A stretch of DNA of 64,000 nucleotides from Flavobacterium sp. 270 (GTDB lineage: Bacteria > Bacteroidota > Bacteroidia > Flavobacteriales > Flavobacteriaceae): positions 62,001-126,000 of the forward strand of contig NZ_SODM01000006.1 in assembly GCF_004368785.1 (NCBI RefSeq), in the 5' to 3' direction. Numbering within the stretch: the first letter of the stretch is position 1; the number at the start of each line of letters is the position of its first letter. Shown one piece after another: positions 32,710 through 39,318 of this stretch. A program made the position numbers and the translations under genes. The notes beneath the pieces were generated by a model, which had not been told where the DNA came from, did not search any database, and saw only the letters and a program-made list of their open reading frames with translations.

Positions 32710-33615
32710 ATGAAAGAAAGTTTAGATTATAAATTAATTTTTGCACTAGCTGCAGTAGGAATTATTTGGGGTACCACATTTTTAGGAATTAGAGTTGCTG
32801 TAGAAACTATTCCGCCTTGGTTTGTAACTTCAATTCGTCAAGGATTAGCAGGAATAATTATGCTGATTATTTTATTATTCAAAAAAGAGTTAAAATGGAT
32901 TGGATGGGAAAATTTCAAACACCAGCTTGTTCCGTCTATATTAATGGTTGTGATTGCAAATGGTTTTACCACAATTGCAGAGCAAACATTACCAAGCGGA
33001 TTAGCTTCTGTAATTAGTGCGTTATCGCCAATTCTTATTTTTCTGGGCAGTATTTTGTTCGGATTACAGAAAATGAGCTTAAAAGGTTTTGTTGGTGTAA
33101 TTATCGGATTTTCGGGAGTTGTTCTAATATTCAAAGACGGACTGGGATCGTTTTTAGATGCCGATTACAGAAACGGAATTGTATTTATGGGCTTCGCAAT
33201 TTTAGCTTGGGCTACCGGAACAATTTATCTCAAAACCCATACAAATAAATCAAACAATATTGTACTAAATTTATTTTATCAGTTTACAACGGCTTCTTGT
33301 ATTCAGTTGGTTTTGGCTTTTGTTTTTTCACCAAATCCAGATGTAAGTTCGTGGAGTTCGACAAGTATTTTTGCAGCTCTGTATTTATCTCTTTTTGGAT
33401 CTGTGATTGCTTTTTTCTGTTATAATTATGCATTAAAACATGTTACAGCGGTGCAGGTTTCTATTTTGTCTTACATCAACACTATTATTGCTGTGTTTTT
33501 AGGCTGGTTACTTTTGGATGAAAAAATTACAGTTGATTTTATTATCGCGACTGTACTTATTATTTTGGGAGTGTTTATTATCAATTACAAAAAGAAAGAA
33601 AAATCTGTAATTTAA
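32710..33615 (+). CDS. EamA family (DMT) transporter
   Basis: The 301-residue integral membrane protein has about ten hydrophobic helices in two EamA repeats. The first starts FALAAVGIIWGTTFLGIRVA and the second IVFMGFAILAWATGTIY. Members of the drug/metabolite transporter superfamily export metabolites such as amino acids. The substrate here is unknown. The basic tail NYKKKEKS is cytoplasmic by the positive-inside rule. It stands alone between the galE terminator and the toxin-antitoxin pair. Confidence 0.9.
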   Translation: MKESLDYKLIFALAAVGIIWGTTFLGIRVAVETIPPWFVTSIRQGLAGIIMLIILLFKKELKWIGWENFKHQLVPSILMVVIANGFTTIAEQTLPSGLASVISALSPILIFLGSILFGLQKMSLKGFVGVIIGFSGVVLIFKDGLGSFLDADYRNGIVFMGFAILAWATGTIYLKTHTNKSNNIVLNLFYQFTTASCIQLVLAFVFSPNPDVSSWSSTSIFAALYLSLFGSVIAFFCYNYALKHVTAVQVSILSYINTIIAVFLGWLLLDEKITVDFIIATVLIILGVFIINYKKKEKSVI

Positions 33616-33668
33616 ATATGTTTTTATTCAATCAATTTGCGTAATTTTGATATATAAAGAAAGTGATT

Positions 33669-33863
33669 ATGAATGCGAAAAAAGAAAATAAAGAAAATAA
33701 CAAGGTTGAAGAACCTGCTGTAGAATATCAAGCTCTAAAACCAGAATTTAAGGGAATAGACCATAAAACTTTTGATTTTGATGCTGAGTTTGCAAAAGGA
33801 TTAACTCCTGAAGAGGCTAAAGCGGAATCTATTAGGAGAATAAGAGAATGGTGGGGAAAATAG
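33669..33863 (+). CDS. Antitoxin of a type II toxin-antitoxin pair
   Basis: The 64-residue acidic/basic protein begins MNAKKENKENNKVEEP and ends with the helix GLTPEEAKAESIRRIREWWGK. There is no obvious DNA-binding domain; the small size, charge and position mark it as an antitoxin. The last 16 bp overlap the start of the RelE/ParE-like gene in another frame, a coupling typical of such pairs. A GTG at 33663 could add two residues. A function separate from the toxin is not indicated. Confidence 0.7.
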   Translation: MNAKKENKENNKVEEPAVEYQALKPEFKGIDHKTFDFDAEFAKGLTPEEAKAESIRRIREWWGK

Positions 33864-34174
33864 AAGTTATTTATACACCAGATGTTATTCGTTCTTTAGA
33901 TGATTTAGTTATTACATTGTATAAAAGGGAATATTTCGGATTTATAGATTCTGCAGAAAAGTATGTATCTGATATTTACGATGCAATTCCAGAAAGAATA
34001 AAGAAAATAACTCACAAGAAAGCTCCGAATATAATTAGATATTTAGGTTCAAGTTATGTTTTCTATAAACCTAATGCCAGAACTACTTGGTTTATCTTCT
34101 TTGAAAAAAGAGAACAAAAATATTTAATAACAGGAATAATAAACAATAACTCTGTTGAAGCTGGAGAGTTATAA
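33848..34174 (+). CDS. RelE/ParE family toxin
   Basis: The 108-residue basic protein has the RelE/ParE-like layout: VIYTPDVIRSLDDLVITLY helix start, a central helix with the AEKYVSDIYDAI segment, and a beta hairpin with YVFYKPNARTTWFIFFEKREQKYLITGIINN. It could be a ribosome-dependent RNase (RelE-like) or a gyrase poison (ParE-like). The usual catalytic residues cannot be assigned with confidence. It overlaps the antitoxin gene by 16 bp and ends in a terminator, forming a two-gene unit. Confidence 0.78.
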   Translation: MVGKIEVIYTPDVIRSLDDLVITLYKREYFGFIDSAEKYVSDIYDAIPERIKKITHKKAPNIIRYLGSSYVFYKPNARTTWFIFFEKREQKYLITGIINNNSVEAGEL

Positions 34175-34180
34175 AAAAAT

Positions 34181-34216
34181 AAATCCTCATAAGTCTAAAT
34201 TGTCTTATGAGGATTT
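34181..34216 (+). terminator. Terminator after the toxin gene
   Basis: A perfect 13-bp stem (34181-34193 with 34204-34216, AAATCCTCATAAG arm) is followed by TG and a short T-run. The A-rich left flank could also stop minus-strand transcription. Confidence 0.75.
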
Positions 34217-34262
34217 TGTTTATTTCAAGCTGAACACTATAGTGAACACCAAATACTAAAAT

Positions 34263-35138
34263 TTAAGCATTAGCAGTGACCGCTTCTTTATCAATTTTAT
34301 TAATCAAACCAGCTAAAACTTTTCCAGGACCAACTTCAGTAAACAAAGTAGCACCGTCGGCAATCATTTGTTGTACAGATTGAGTCCATTTTACAGGAGC
34401 TGTTAATTGAATGATTAAGTTCTTTTTAATTTCATTTGCATCAGAAACCGCATTTGCTGTTACGTTTTGATACACTGGACAGATAGGAGTTGAGAAAGTG
34501 GTTGCTTCAATTGCAGCAGCCAATTCTTCTCTTGCAGGTTCCATCATTGGTGAGTGAAAAGCACCTCCAACAGGTAAAATCAAAGCACGTTTTGCTCCCG
34601 CAGCTTTCATCGCTTCACAAGCTTTTTCAACAGCAGTAGTTTCTCCAGAAATTACCAATTGTCCAGGACAGTTGTAATTGGCAGCAACCACAACACCATC
34701 GATAGAAGCACAAACTTCTTCAACAATATTATCCGCTAAACCTAAAACCGCAGCCATTGTAGACGGTGTAATTTCGCAAGCTTTTTGCATTGCTAAAGCA
34801 CGTTGAGAAACCAATTTTAATCCGTCCTCAAAAGATAAAGTTCCGTTCGCAACCAAAGCAGAAAATTCTCCTAAAGAATGTCCCGCAACCATTTCTGGTT
34901 TAAAATCTTCGCCTAAAGTTTTGGCTAAAATAACCGAATGTAAAAATACTGCCGGCTGAGTAACTTTTGTTTCTTTTAGTTCTTCGGCAGTGCCTTCAAA
35001 CATAATATCTGTAATTCTGAAACCTAAAATTTCATTCGCTTTTTCGAATAATTCTTTGGCCAAAGCCGATGTTTCATATAAGTCTTTACCCATTCCTGTG
35101 AATTGAGCACCTTGACCTGGAAATACGTATGCTTTCAT
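34263..35138 (-). CDS. fabD: Malonyl-CoA:ACP S-malonyltransferase
   Basis: FabD loads malonate onto acyl carrier protein for fatty acid synthesis. The 291-residue protein has FPGQGAQFTGM at the start, the nucleophile Ser88 in GHSLGEFSAL (86-95), and His195 in GGAFHSPMM. The GQVVISG-like segment appears as CPGQLVISGE. Length and motifs are normal. It lies alone, away from other fab genes, with its own putative promoter. Confidence 0.96.
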   Translation of the reverse strand: MKAYVFPGQGAQFTGMGKDLYETSALAKELFEKANEILGFRITDIMFEGTAEELKETKVTQPAVFLHSVILAKTLGEDFKPEMVAGHSLGEFSALVANGTLSFEDGLKLVSQRALAMQKACEITPSTMAAVLGLADNIVEEVCASIDGVVVAANYNCPGQLVISGETTAVEKACEAMKAAGAKRALILPVGGAFHSPMMEPAREELAAAIEATTFSTPICPVYQNVTANAVSDANEIKKNLIIQLTAPVKWTQSVQQMIADGATLFTEVGPGKVLAGLINKIDKEAVTANA

Positions 35139-35192
35139 TTGTCTAATTTGTTTTTTATTTTTTTGGAATTGAAATTAGTTTCAATTGAAAGG

Positions 35193-35200
35193 CAAAAATA
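35193..35200 (-). promoter_or_regulatory. Putative fabD -7 box
   Basis: On the minus strand this reads TATTTTTG, a perfect TAnnTTTG, about 55 bp before the fabD ATG. A short inverted repeat (AATTGAAATTAG/TTTCAATT) lies between the box and the start codon at about 35167-35188. Confidence 0.45.
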
Positions 35201-35208
35201 ACACTTTT

Positions 35209-35571
35209 TTAGCTCGTATAATCCTTAAACATATAAATCCACACCAATCTTGAAAATCTCAGATTGAAAGAAGTAAGCAGAGTAATAACCACAGCAATAA
35301 TCGGAATGATTCTTAAATCAAAGTTAGTTTCGAAGAAATACTGTGCTACAATATATGTTGCAATTCCCTGAGCCACTGTTAATCCGTAGTTTACATACAT
35401 TGCGCCAAAGAAATATCCAGGTTCTTTTTGGAATTTATAGTGGCAGTGACTGCAGTATTCATTCATTTTTGGTAAACCAAAATTCAGAAAAATATTTTTG
35501 TCTGTAAAAACTTTTCCTTTGTGACAAACAGGACATTCGTTTTTTAAAATATGAGTGATTGCGCTTGACAT
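35209..35571 (-). CDS. DUF983 family membrane protein
   Basis: The 120-residue protein has an N-terminal zinc-ribbon-like region with CPVC near residue 14 and CSHC near residue 40. Two hydrophobic helices follow (about 57-77 and 86-104). The conserved PGYFFGAMYVNYG segment between them is diagnostic of DUF983. Function is unknown; in Proteobacteria the family neighbours cytochrome oxidase genes, but not here. It overlaps no neighbour and is divergent from the AraC-type gene. Confidence 0.88.
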   Translation of the reverse strand: MSSAITHILKNECPVCHKGKVFTDKNIFLNFGLPKMNEYCSHCHYKFQKEPGYFFGAMYVNYGLTVAQGIATYIVAQYFFETNFDLRIIPIIAVVITLLTSFNLRFSRLVWIYMFKDYTS

Positions 35572-35594
35572 GATTTTGTTGTTTTTTATTTATA

Positions 35595-35638
35595 CAAAGG
35601 TAATTACAGTTGTGTTTAAAGTCTTTTGCCTATCTTCG
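35595..35638. promoter_or_regulatory. Divergent promoters of the DUF983 and AraC-type genes
   Basis: On the minus strand TACCTTTG (35595-35602) is a perfect -7 box for the DUF983 gene. On the plus strand TTG (35610-35612) and TATCTTCG (35631-35638, one mismatch) are 18 bp apart and face the AraC-type gene. Confidence 0.5.
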
Positions 35639-35666
35639 CTCATTATAGCACAATAAAGACATTTGT

Positions 35667-36533
35667 ATGAAAAAATATCCAATTTATAGTGTTGAGAATT
35701 TTAGTTGCAACGATATTCATCGAGAGTTTTATGTGAATACTTTTAAAGAGCACTTAAAAAGCCACAGTTTTGTAGAAGAACCGCACAGACACGATTCTTA
35801 TTTAATGGTGTTTTTTACGAAAGGTTCTGGAATTCACGAAATAGATTTTGATCGTTTCGAAATAAAAAAAGGAAGTTTGTTTGTGTTACAACCCGGACAA
35901 ATGCATCATTGGAGTTTGTCTGAAGATATTGAAGGTTTTGTAATTATCTTTTCGCAGGAATTATACAATTTGTATTTTGGACAGAAAAAAATCAACGATT
36001 ATAATTTTTACAATTCAATTCTAAATCGTCCTGAAGTAATTTTTGAATCAGAAGAATTGCCAAAAATCCTGCCTTATTTTAATTTGTTGATTCATGAAAA
36101 TATCCAGCATAATAAATTACAATTAGATAAAATGCTCAATTTGTTAGATTGCATTCATATCGAAATTGCCCGGAAATATGGCGAAACTTTTTCACATCAA
36201 ACACATTCATATAACATAAAAATAAGTGCTTTCGAAGTTCTCTTAGAAGAACATTTCAAAACACAAAAATTACCTTCGTTTTATGCAGAAAAATTAAATA
36301 TCACACTAAAACATTTAAACAGAATCTGCAACGAAATCCTTCAAAAAACAGCAACCGAAGTAATCATGGGTCGCGTAATTCTGGAGATAAAAAGAATGTT
36401 GATCGACAAACAACTTGCAGTAAACGAAGTCGCATACGCCGTAGGCTACGAAGATTATTCGTATTTCTCCCGAGTCTTCAAAAAACAAACCGGACTTTCT
36501 CCAACAGAATTTCGGAACAATACTTTGCGTTGA
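35667..36533 (+). CDS. AraC family transcriptional regulator with cupin-like sensor domain
   Basis: The 288-residue protein has an N-terminal cupin-like domain (about 30-110) with EPHRHDSY, FTKGSGIHEIDF and QPGQMHHW, a possible metal or small-ligand pocket. The C-terminal AraC domain (about 190-288) has two helix-turn-helix units and ends YSYFSRVFKKQTGLSPTEFR. It lies beside the YceI, ferredoxin and pirin genes, but the palindromic operator there does not look like an AraC direct-repeat site. Its target is not known. Confidence 0.9.
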   Translation: MKKYPIYSVENFSCNDIHREFYVNTFKEHLKSHSFVEEPHRHDSYLMVFFTKGSGIHEIDFDRFEIKKGSLFVLQPGQMHHWSLSEDIEGFVIIFSQELYNLYFGQKKINDYNFYNSILNRPEVIFESEELPKILPYFNLLIHENIQHNKLQLDKMLNLLDCIHIEIARKYGETFSHQTHSYNIKISAFEVLLEEHFKTQKLPSFYAEKLNITLKHLNRICNEILQKTATEVIMGRVILEIKRMLIDKQLAVNEVAYAVGYEDYSYFSRVFKKQTGLSPTEFRNNTLR

Positions 36534-36540
36534 TTTTTTT

Positions 36541-36689
36541 TGCCACGAATTACACTAATTTCTCGAATTTTCTCTCTTAAGGCGAAAATGTTTTTCGCCA
36601 CAGATTAAAAAGATTTACACAGATTAAAATCCAAATAATCCTTTTAATCTGTAGTAAAAAAATTAGTGCAATTCGTGTAATTCGTGGCA
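36541..36689. repeat. Nested palindromic repeat (GCCACGAATTACAC family)
   Basis: Outer arms TGCCACGAATTACACTAATT (36541-36560) and the complement at 36661-36689 enclose an inner pair built on CAGATTAAAA/TTTTAATCTG. Related copies lie at 37435-37504 and 44106-44257, and a half copy is at the right edge of the window. Confidence 0.8.
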
Positions 36690-36702
36690 AACCAAAAAAA
36701 AC

Positions 36703-36737
36703 AAAAACCCTGCACTTTCTAAGAATGCAGGGTTTTT
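36703..36737. terminator. Bidirectional terminator between AraC-type and YceI genes
   Basis: A perfect 12-bp stem (36703-36714 with 36726-36737, AAAAACCCTGCA arm) has T after it on the plus strand and A before it. The two genes converge on it. Confidence 0.88.
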
Positions 36738-36770
36738 AACCAACCAAATTAAAACCTAATTTTAAGAAAA

Positions 36771-37304
36771 TTAAGCTTGTTTTGCTAATTGAATTTCGAT
36801 ATTCAATTTAACTTCTTCTCCAACCAAAACTCCTCCAGTTTCAAGAGCAGAATTCCAGTTTAATCCCCAATCTTTACGATTGATTTTTCCTTCTATATTC
36901 AAACCAACTTTAGTATTTCCCCAAGGATCAGTCATGATTCCGCTAAATTCAACAGGAAATTTTACAGATTTAGAAACACCTTTAATGCTTAAATCTCCAG
37001 TTAATTCAAAATCTCCGTCGTCAACTTTTTTGAAAGAAGTAGATTTGAAAGTTAATTTTGGATTGTTTTCAACATCAAAGAAATCGCCGCTTCTTAAGTG
37101 ACCGTCTCTGTCAGCATTTGCTGTGTCGATAGACGCGATATCAGCAGAAAATTGAATATCTGCATTTTCGAAATTTTCACCTTCTGTAGTTGCAGTAGCT
37201 TCGTAAGTACCGAATTTTCCTGAAACATTTGTAAACATCATGTGTTTAACTTTAAAACCAATTTCTGAGTGAGTTGGGTCAATTGACCATTTTGTAGTTG
37301 CCAT
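36771..37304 (-). CDS. YceI family lipid-binding protein
   Basis: The 177-residue protein is a YceI-like beta barrel of the lipocalin type that binds isoprenoid or other amphiphilic molecules. Typical segments are WSIDPTHSEIGFKVKHMMFTNVSGKFG, HLRSGDFFDVENNPKLTFKS and KINRKDWGLNWN. The ATG at 37304 is used. The longer frame (to 37346) would add 14 residues and cover the -7 box. There is no signal peptide, so it is predicted to be cytoplasmic, unlike E. coli YceI. It shares an upstream operator design with the pirin gene nearby. Confidence 0.92.
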   Translation of the reverse strand: MATTKWSIDPTHSEIGFKVKHMMFTNVSGKFGTYEATATTEGENFENADIQFSADIASIDTANADRDGHLRSGDFFDVENNPKLTFKSTSFKKVDDGDFELTGDLSIKGVSKSVKFPVEFSGIMTDPWGNTKVGLNIEGKINRKDWGLNWNSALETGGVLVGEEVKLNIEIQLAKQA

Positions 37305-37343
37305 AATTTTTATTTTTAAATAATTAATTTCATTTTGATAGGA

Positions 37344-37389
37344 CAAAGTTACGTCGGTAGTAATCGAAAGGCACTTAACCTAGATTAAG
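37344..37389 (-). promoter_or_regulatory. YceI promoter with CTTAA-N6-TTAAG operator
   Basis: The -7 box is TAACTTTG (37344-37351, minus strand). Exactly 22 bp further upstream is the 16-bp palindrome CTTAATCTAGGTTAAG (37374-37389). The -33 TTG is absent. Estimating the start site from the -7 box puts the palindrome centre near -42, as in class II activation by Crp-type proteins. The pirin promoter has the same layout. Confidence 0.65.
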
Positions 37390-37434
37390 AAATGAAAACT
37401 TTGATTTTTTTGTTTGCCAAAGATTTTTTTTGTT

Positions 37435-37504
37435 TGCCACGAATTACACTAATTCACACTAATTTTATTTATGCCAATTCGTGTAATTCGTGTAATTCGT
37501 GGCA
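37435..37504. repeat. Palindromic repeat (GCCACGAATTACAC family)
   Basis: The left arm TGCCACGAATTACACTAATT and a right arm with three AATTCGTG units ending in GGCA form a hairpin between the YceI promoter and the ferredoxin gene stop. Confidence 0.8.
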
Positions 37505-37521
37505 AAAAAACTTAGTACAGT

Positions 37522-37752
37522 TTAGTTTTTGTTATTCATGTAAAAAGTCAAAGCTCCCGACGGGCATTTATGAATAGTTGAGATTATTTTTTCGGTAGTC
37601 GATTGTTCTGGAGTAATCCAGGGTTTTTCTTTTGGGCGAAAAACATCTGGATTGTTTTTTACACAATTTGCCGAGTGTATGCATTTTCCGGATTGCCACA
37701 CAATTGTAACTTCTCCGTTTGTATATTCTTTAGTAAGGTTATCTGGATTCAT
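37522..37752 (-). CDS. Divergent 4Fe-4S mono-cluster domain protein (Fer4_19)
   Basis: The 76-residue protein matches the small divergent ferredoxin family Fer4_19: SGKCIHSANCVKNNPDVF, then KPWITPEQ, then HKCPSGAL. The visible cysteines are Cys24, Cys30 and Cys63, so only three potential cluster ligands are present. A 3Fe-4S cluster or a fourth non-Cys ligand is possible. In other bacteria it is often paired with an acetyltransferase gene, which is absent here. It lies between the YceI and pirin genes on the same strand. Confidence 0.85.
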   Translation of the reverse strand: MNPDNLTKEYTNGEVTIVWQSGKCIHSANCVKNNPDVFRPKEKPWITPEQSTTEKIISTIHKCPSGALTFYMNNKN

Positions 37753-37838
37753 GTTTTTTGATTTTGGAAGTTGAAAAGAAAATCAATTTTTCTCTAATTT
37801 AATGTTTCTTTTTTGGTTTTGAAAATTTTGGGCAAAAA

Positions 37839-37881
37839 AATAAAAGGTAATAAATTGAAATTCAAAATATTACCTTTTATT
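37839..37881 (-). terminator. Terminator after the pirin gene
   Basis: A perfect 14-bp AT-rich stem (37839-37852 with 37868-37881, AAAGGTAATA core) is followed on the minus strand by a T-run. Confidence 0.75.
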
Positions 37882-37907
37882 AAGTAAGTGTGTTGTTTTA
37901 TTTCGAA

Positions 37908-38624
37908 TTAATAATTCATTGGTACTTCCATTAAAAGAAATTCAGCATCTGTATTTGCTTTTATATTTAAAGTTTCAAAATCTGAAATTCCAAGCGCATC
38001 ACGAGAATTTAATTCCTGTCCGTTGATTGTCACATTTCCTTTCAAGATGAAAGCGTAAACACCGTTTCCTTCTTTTTTCAATTGATATTCAGTTGCGATT
38101 CCCGCATCAAAATTAGCCATGTGAAACCAAGCGTCCTGATGAATCCAAACTCCTGCATCGTCCGCATTTGGAGATAAGACTTGTTGTAATTTATTGTGTC
38201 TATCCGTAACATCCAAAGAAATTTGTTGGTAACGTGGCTCCACATTTCTTTTGTTCGGAAACAACCATATTTGCAATAATTTAGTTTGTTGATCTGCATT
38301 TGGATTAAATTCGCTATGCTGTACACCAGTTCCGGCACTCATCACCTGAACATCACCATTTTTGATGATTTCAGTATTTCCCATACTGTCTTTGTGCGCC
38401 AAATCACCTTCTAGCGGAATTGTAATAATCTCCATATTATCGTGAGGATGTGTTCCAAAACCCATTCCGCCCGCAATTGTATCATCGTTTAAAACACGAA
38501 GTGCTCCAAACTGAATTCTATCCGGATTATACCAGCTCGCAAAACTAAAACTATGATAAGCATTAAGCCATCCGTGATTTGCGTTTCCTCTTGTTTCTGC
38601 TTTATGTAATACTATATTTTCCAT
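37908..38624 (-). CDS. Pirin family protein
   Basis: The 238-residue bicupin begins with the pirin signature region AETRGNANHGWLNAYHSFSFASW. Metal ligands are visible in GTHPHDNMEI and in VQHSEFN. Bacterial pirins include quercetin dioxygenases and redox-sensing partners of enzymes; this one cannot be placed further. The ATG at 38624 is used over one ten codons upstream because it fits the domain start and leaves a leader from the -7 box. Operator sharing with YceI suggests a common stress or redox signal (inference). Confidence 0.93.
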   Translation of the reverse strand: MENIVLHKAETRGNANHGWLNAYHSFSFASWYNPDRIQFGALRVLNDDTIAGGMGFGTHPHDNMEIITIPLEGDLAHKDSMGNTEIIKNGDVQVMSAGTGVQHSEFNPNADQQTKLLQIWLFPNKRNVEPRYQQISLDVTDRHNKLQQVLSPNADDAGVWIHQDAWFHMANFDAGIATEYQLKKEGNGVYAFILKGNVTINGQELNSRDALGISDFETLNIKANTDAEFLLMEVPMNY

Positions 38625-38651
38625 GATTCTGTGTGTTTTAATTTTATAGTA

Positions 38652-38697
38652 CAAATTTACGGCAGTAGTTGATAAAAGTCACTTAATGTAGATTAAG
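38652..38697 (-). promoter_or_regulatory. Pirin promoter with CTTAA-N6-TTAAG operator
   Basis: The -7 box TAAATTTG (38652-38659, minus strand) is again 22 bp from the palindrome CTTAATCTACATTAAG (38682-38697). Of the 22 bases between them, 14 match the YceI promoter, and the three bases after the palindrome match too. Confidence 0.65.
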
Positions 38698-38700
38698 AAA

Positions 38701-38955
38701 AAAAGTTTCTAAGGTTTTGAGGTGCTAAGTTTCTAAGTAAGATTCAAAGTTTCAGAGCGACGTAGGCTCAAAGGAAAAAACTTTGCGTCTTCGCGATTTT
38801 GCGAGAGGTGTGTTTATTAATCGAAAAGTAACCCCAAGATTGTTATCCTGAGCGAAGTCGAAGGACCGCAAGTAGCTCTACAAAGATTGTCTATATTGCA
38901 TGATGAGTTTCTCGCGGAGATCTCTCCTTCGTCGAGATGACAAGATTGTGATGAA
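38701..38955. repeat. Mosaic of dispersed repeats upstream of pirin
   Basis: No gene is seen. The stretch holds GTTTCTAAG words (38705-38740), a CAAAG-rich part with CTTTGCGTCTTCGCG (38740-38810), and a REP-like unit. The unit has CCTGAGCGAAGTCGAAGGA at 38847-38865 and CTCTCCTTCGTCGAGATGAC at 38922-38941. The last two words match the repeat downstream of serB. Confidence 0.7.
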
Positions 38956-39312
38956 TTATTTTATTTTAATCAATTTTCCTTTTCCAGACGATATGTCAAG
39001 ATAATCATCACTTTTCTTATCATGCATATAAAAAAGAATAGTATCTTTTTTAATTTGATCTTTTGAAATTGTTATAATTAAATCAGTATTTATGAAATTC
39101 TCCAATAGTATTGTATTACCATAAGAAATTCTTCCTTTTGGCATAAACTTGTTATCAAAAGCAAAAACACTATCCTTAAAAGTAATTTTATCTTTTAGGA
39201 TATAGGAATTGTTATCTTCTATTAAATAATAATAGCGTCCCGTAAGTTTGTCGTTTTCCTGATAGTTGAAATTGATAGAAAACAAAGTAATGATTAAGGT
39301 TAAATATTTCAT
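38956..39312 (-). CDS. Exported hypothetical protein
   Basis: The 118-residue protein has a hydrophobic N-terminus (MKYLTLIITLFSINFN) that may be a signal peptide without a lipobox, followed by a beta-rich, Lys/Asp-rich region (ITFKDSVFAFDN, YLDISSGKGKLIKIK). I do not recognise the family. It is 6 bp downstream of the regulator gene on the same strand and may be transcribed with it. Codon use looks like its neighbours. Confidence 0.6.
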   Translation of the reverse strand: MKYLTLIITLFSINFNYQENDKLTGRYYYLIEDNNSYILKDKITFKDSVFAFDNKFMPKGRISYGNTILLENFINTDLIITISKDQIKKDTILFYMHDKKSDDYLDISSGKGKLIKIK

Positions 39313-39318
39313 AATATT

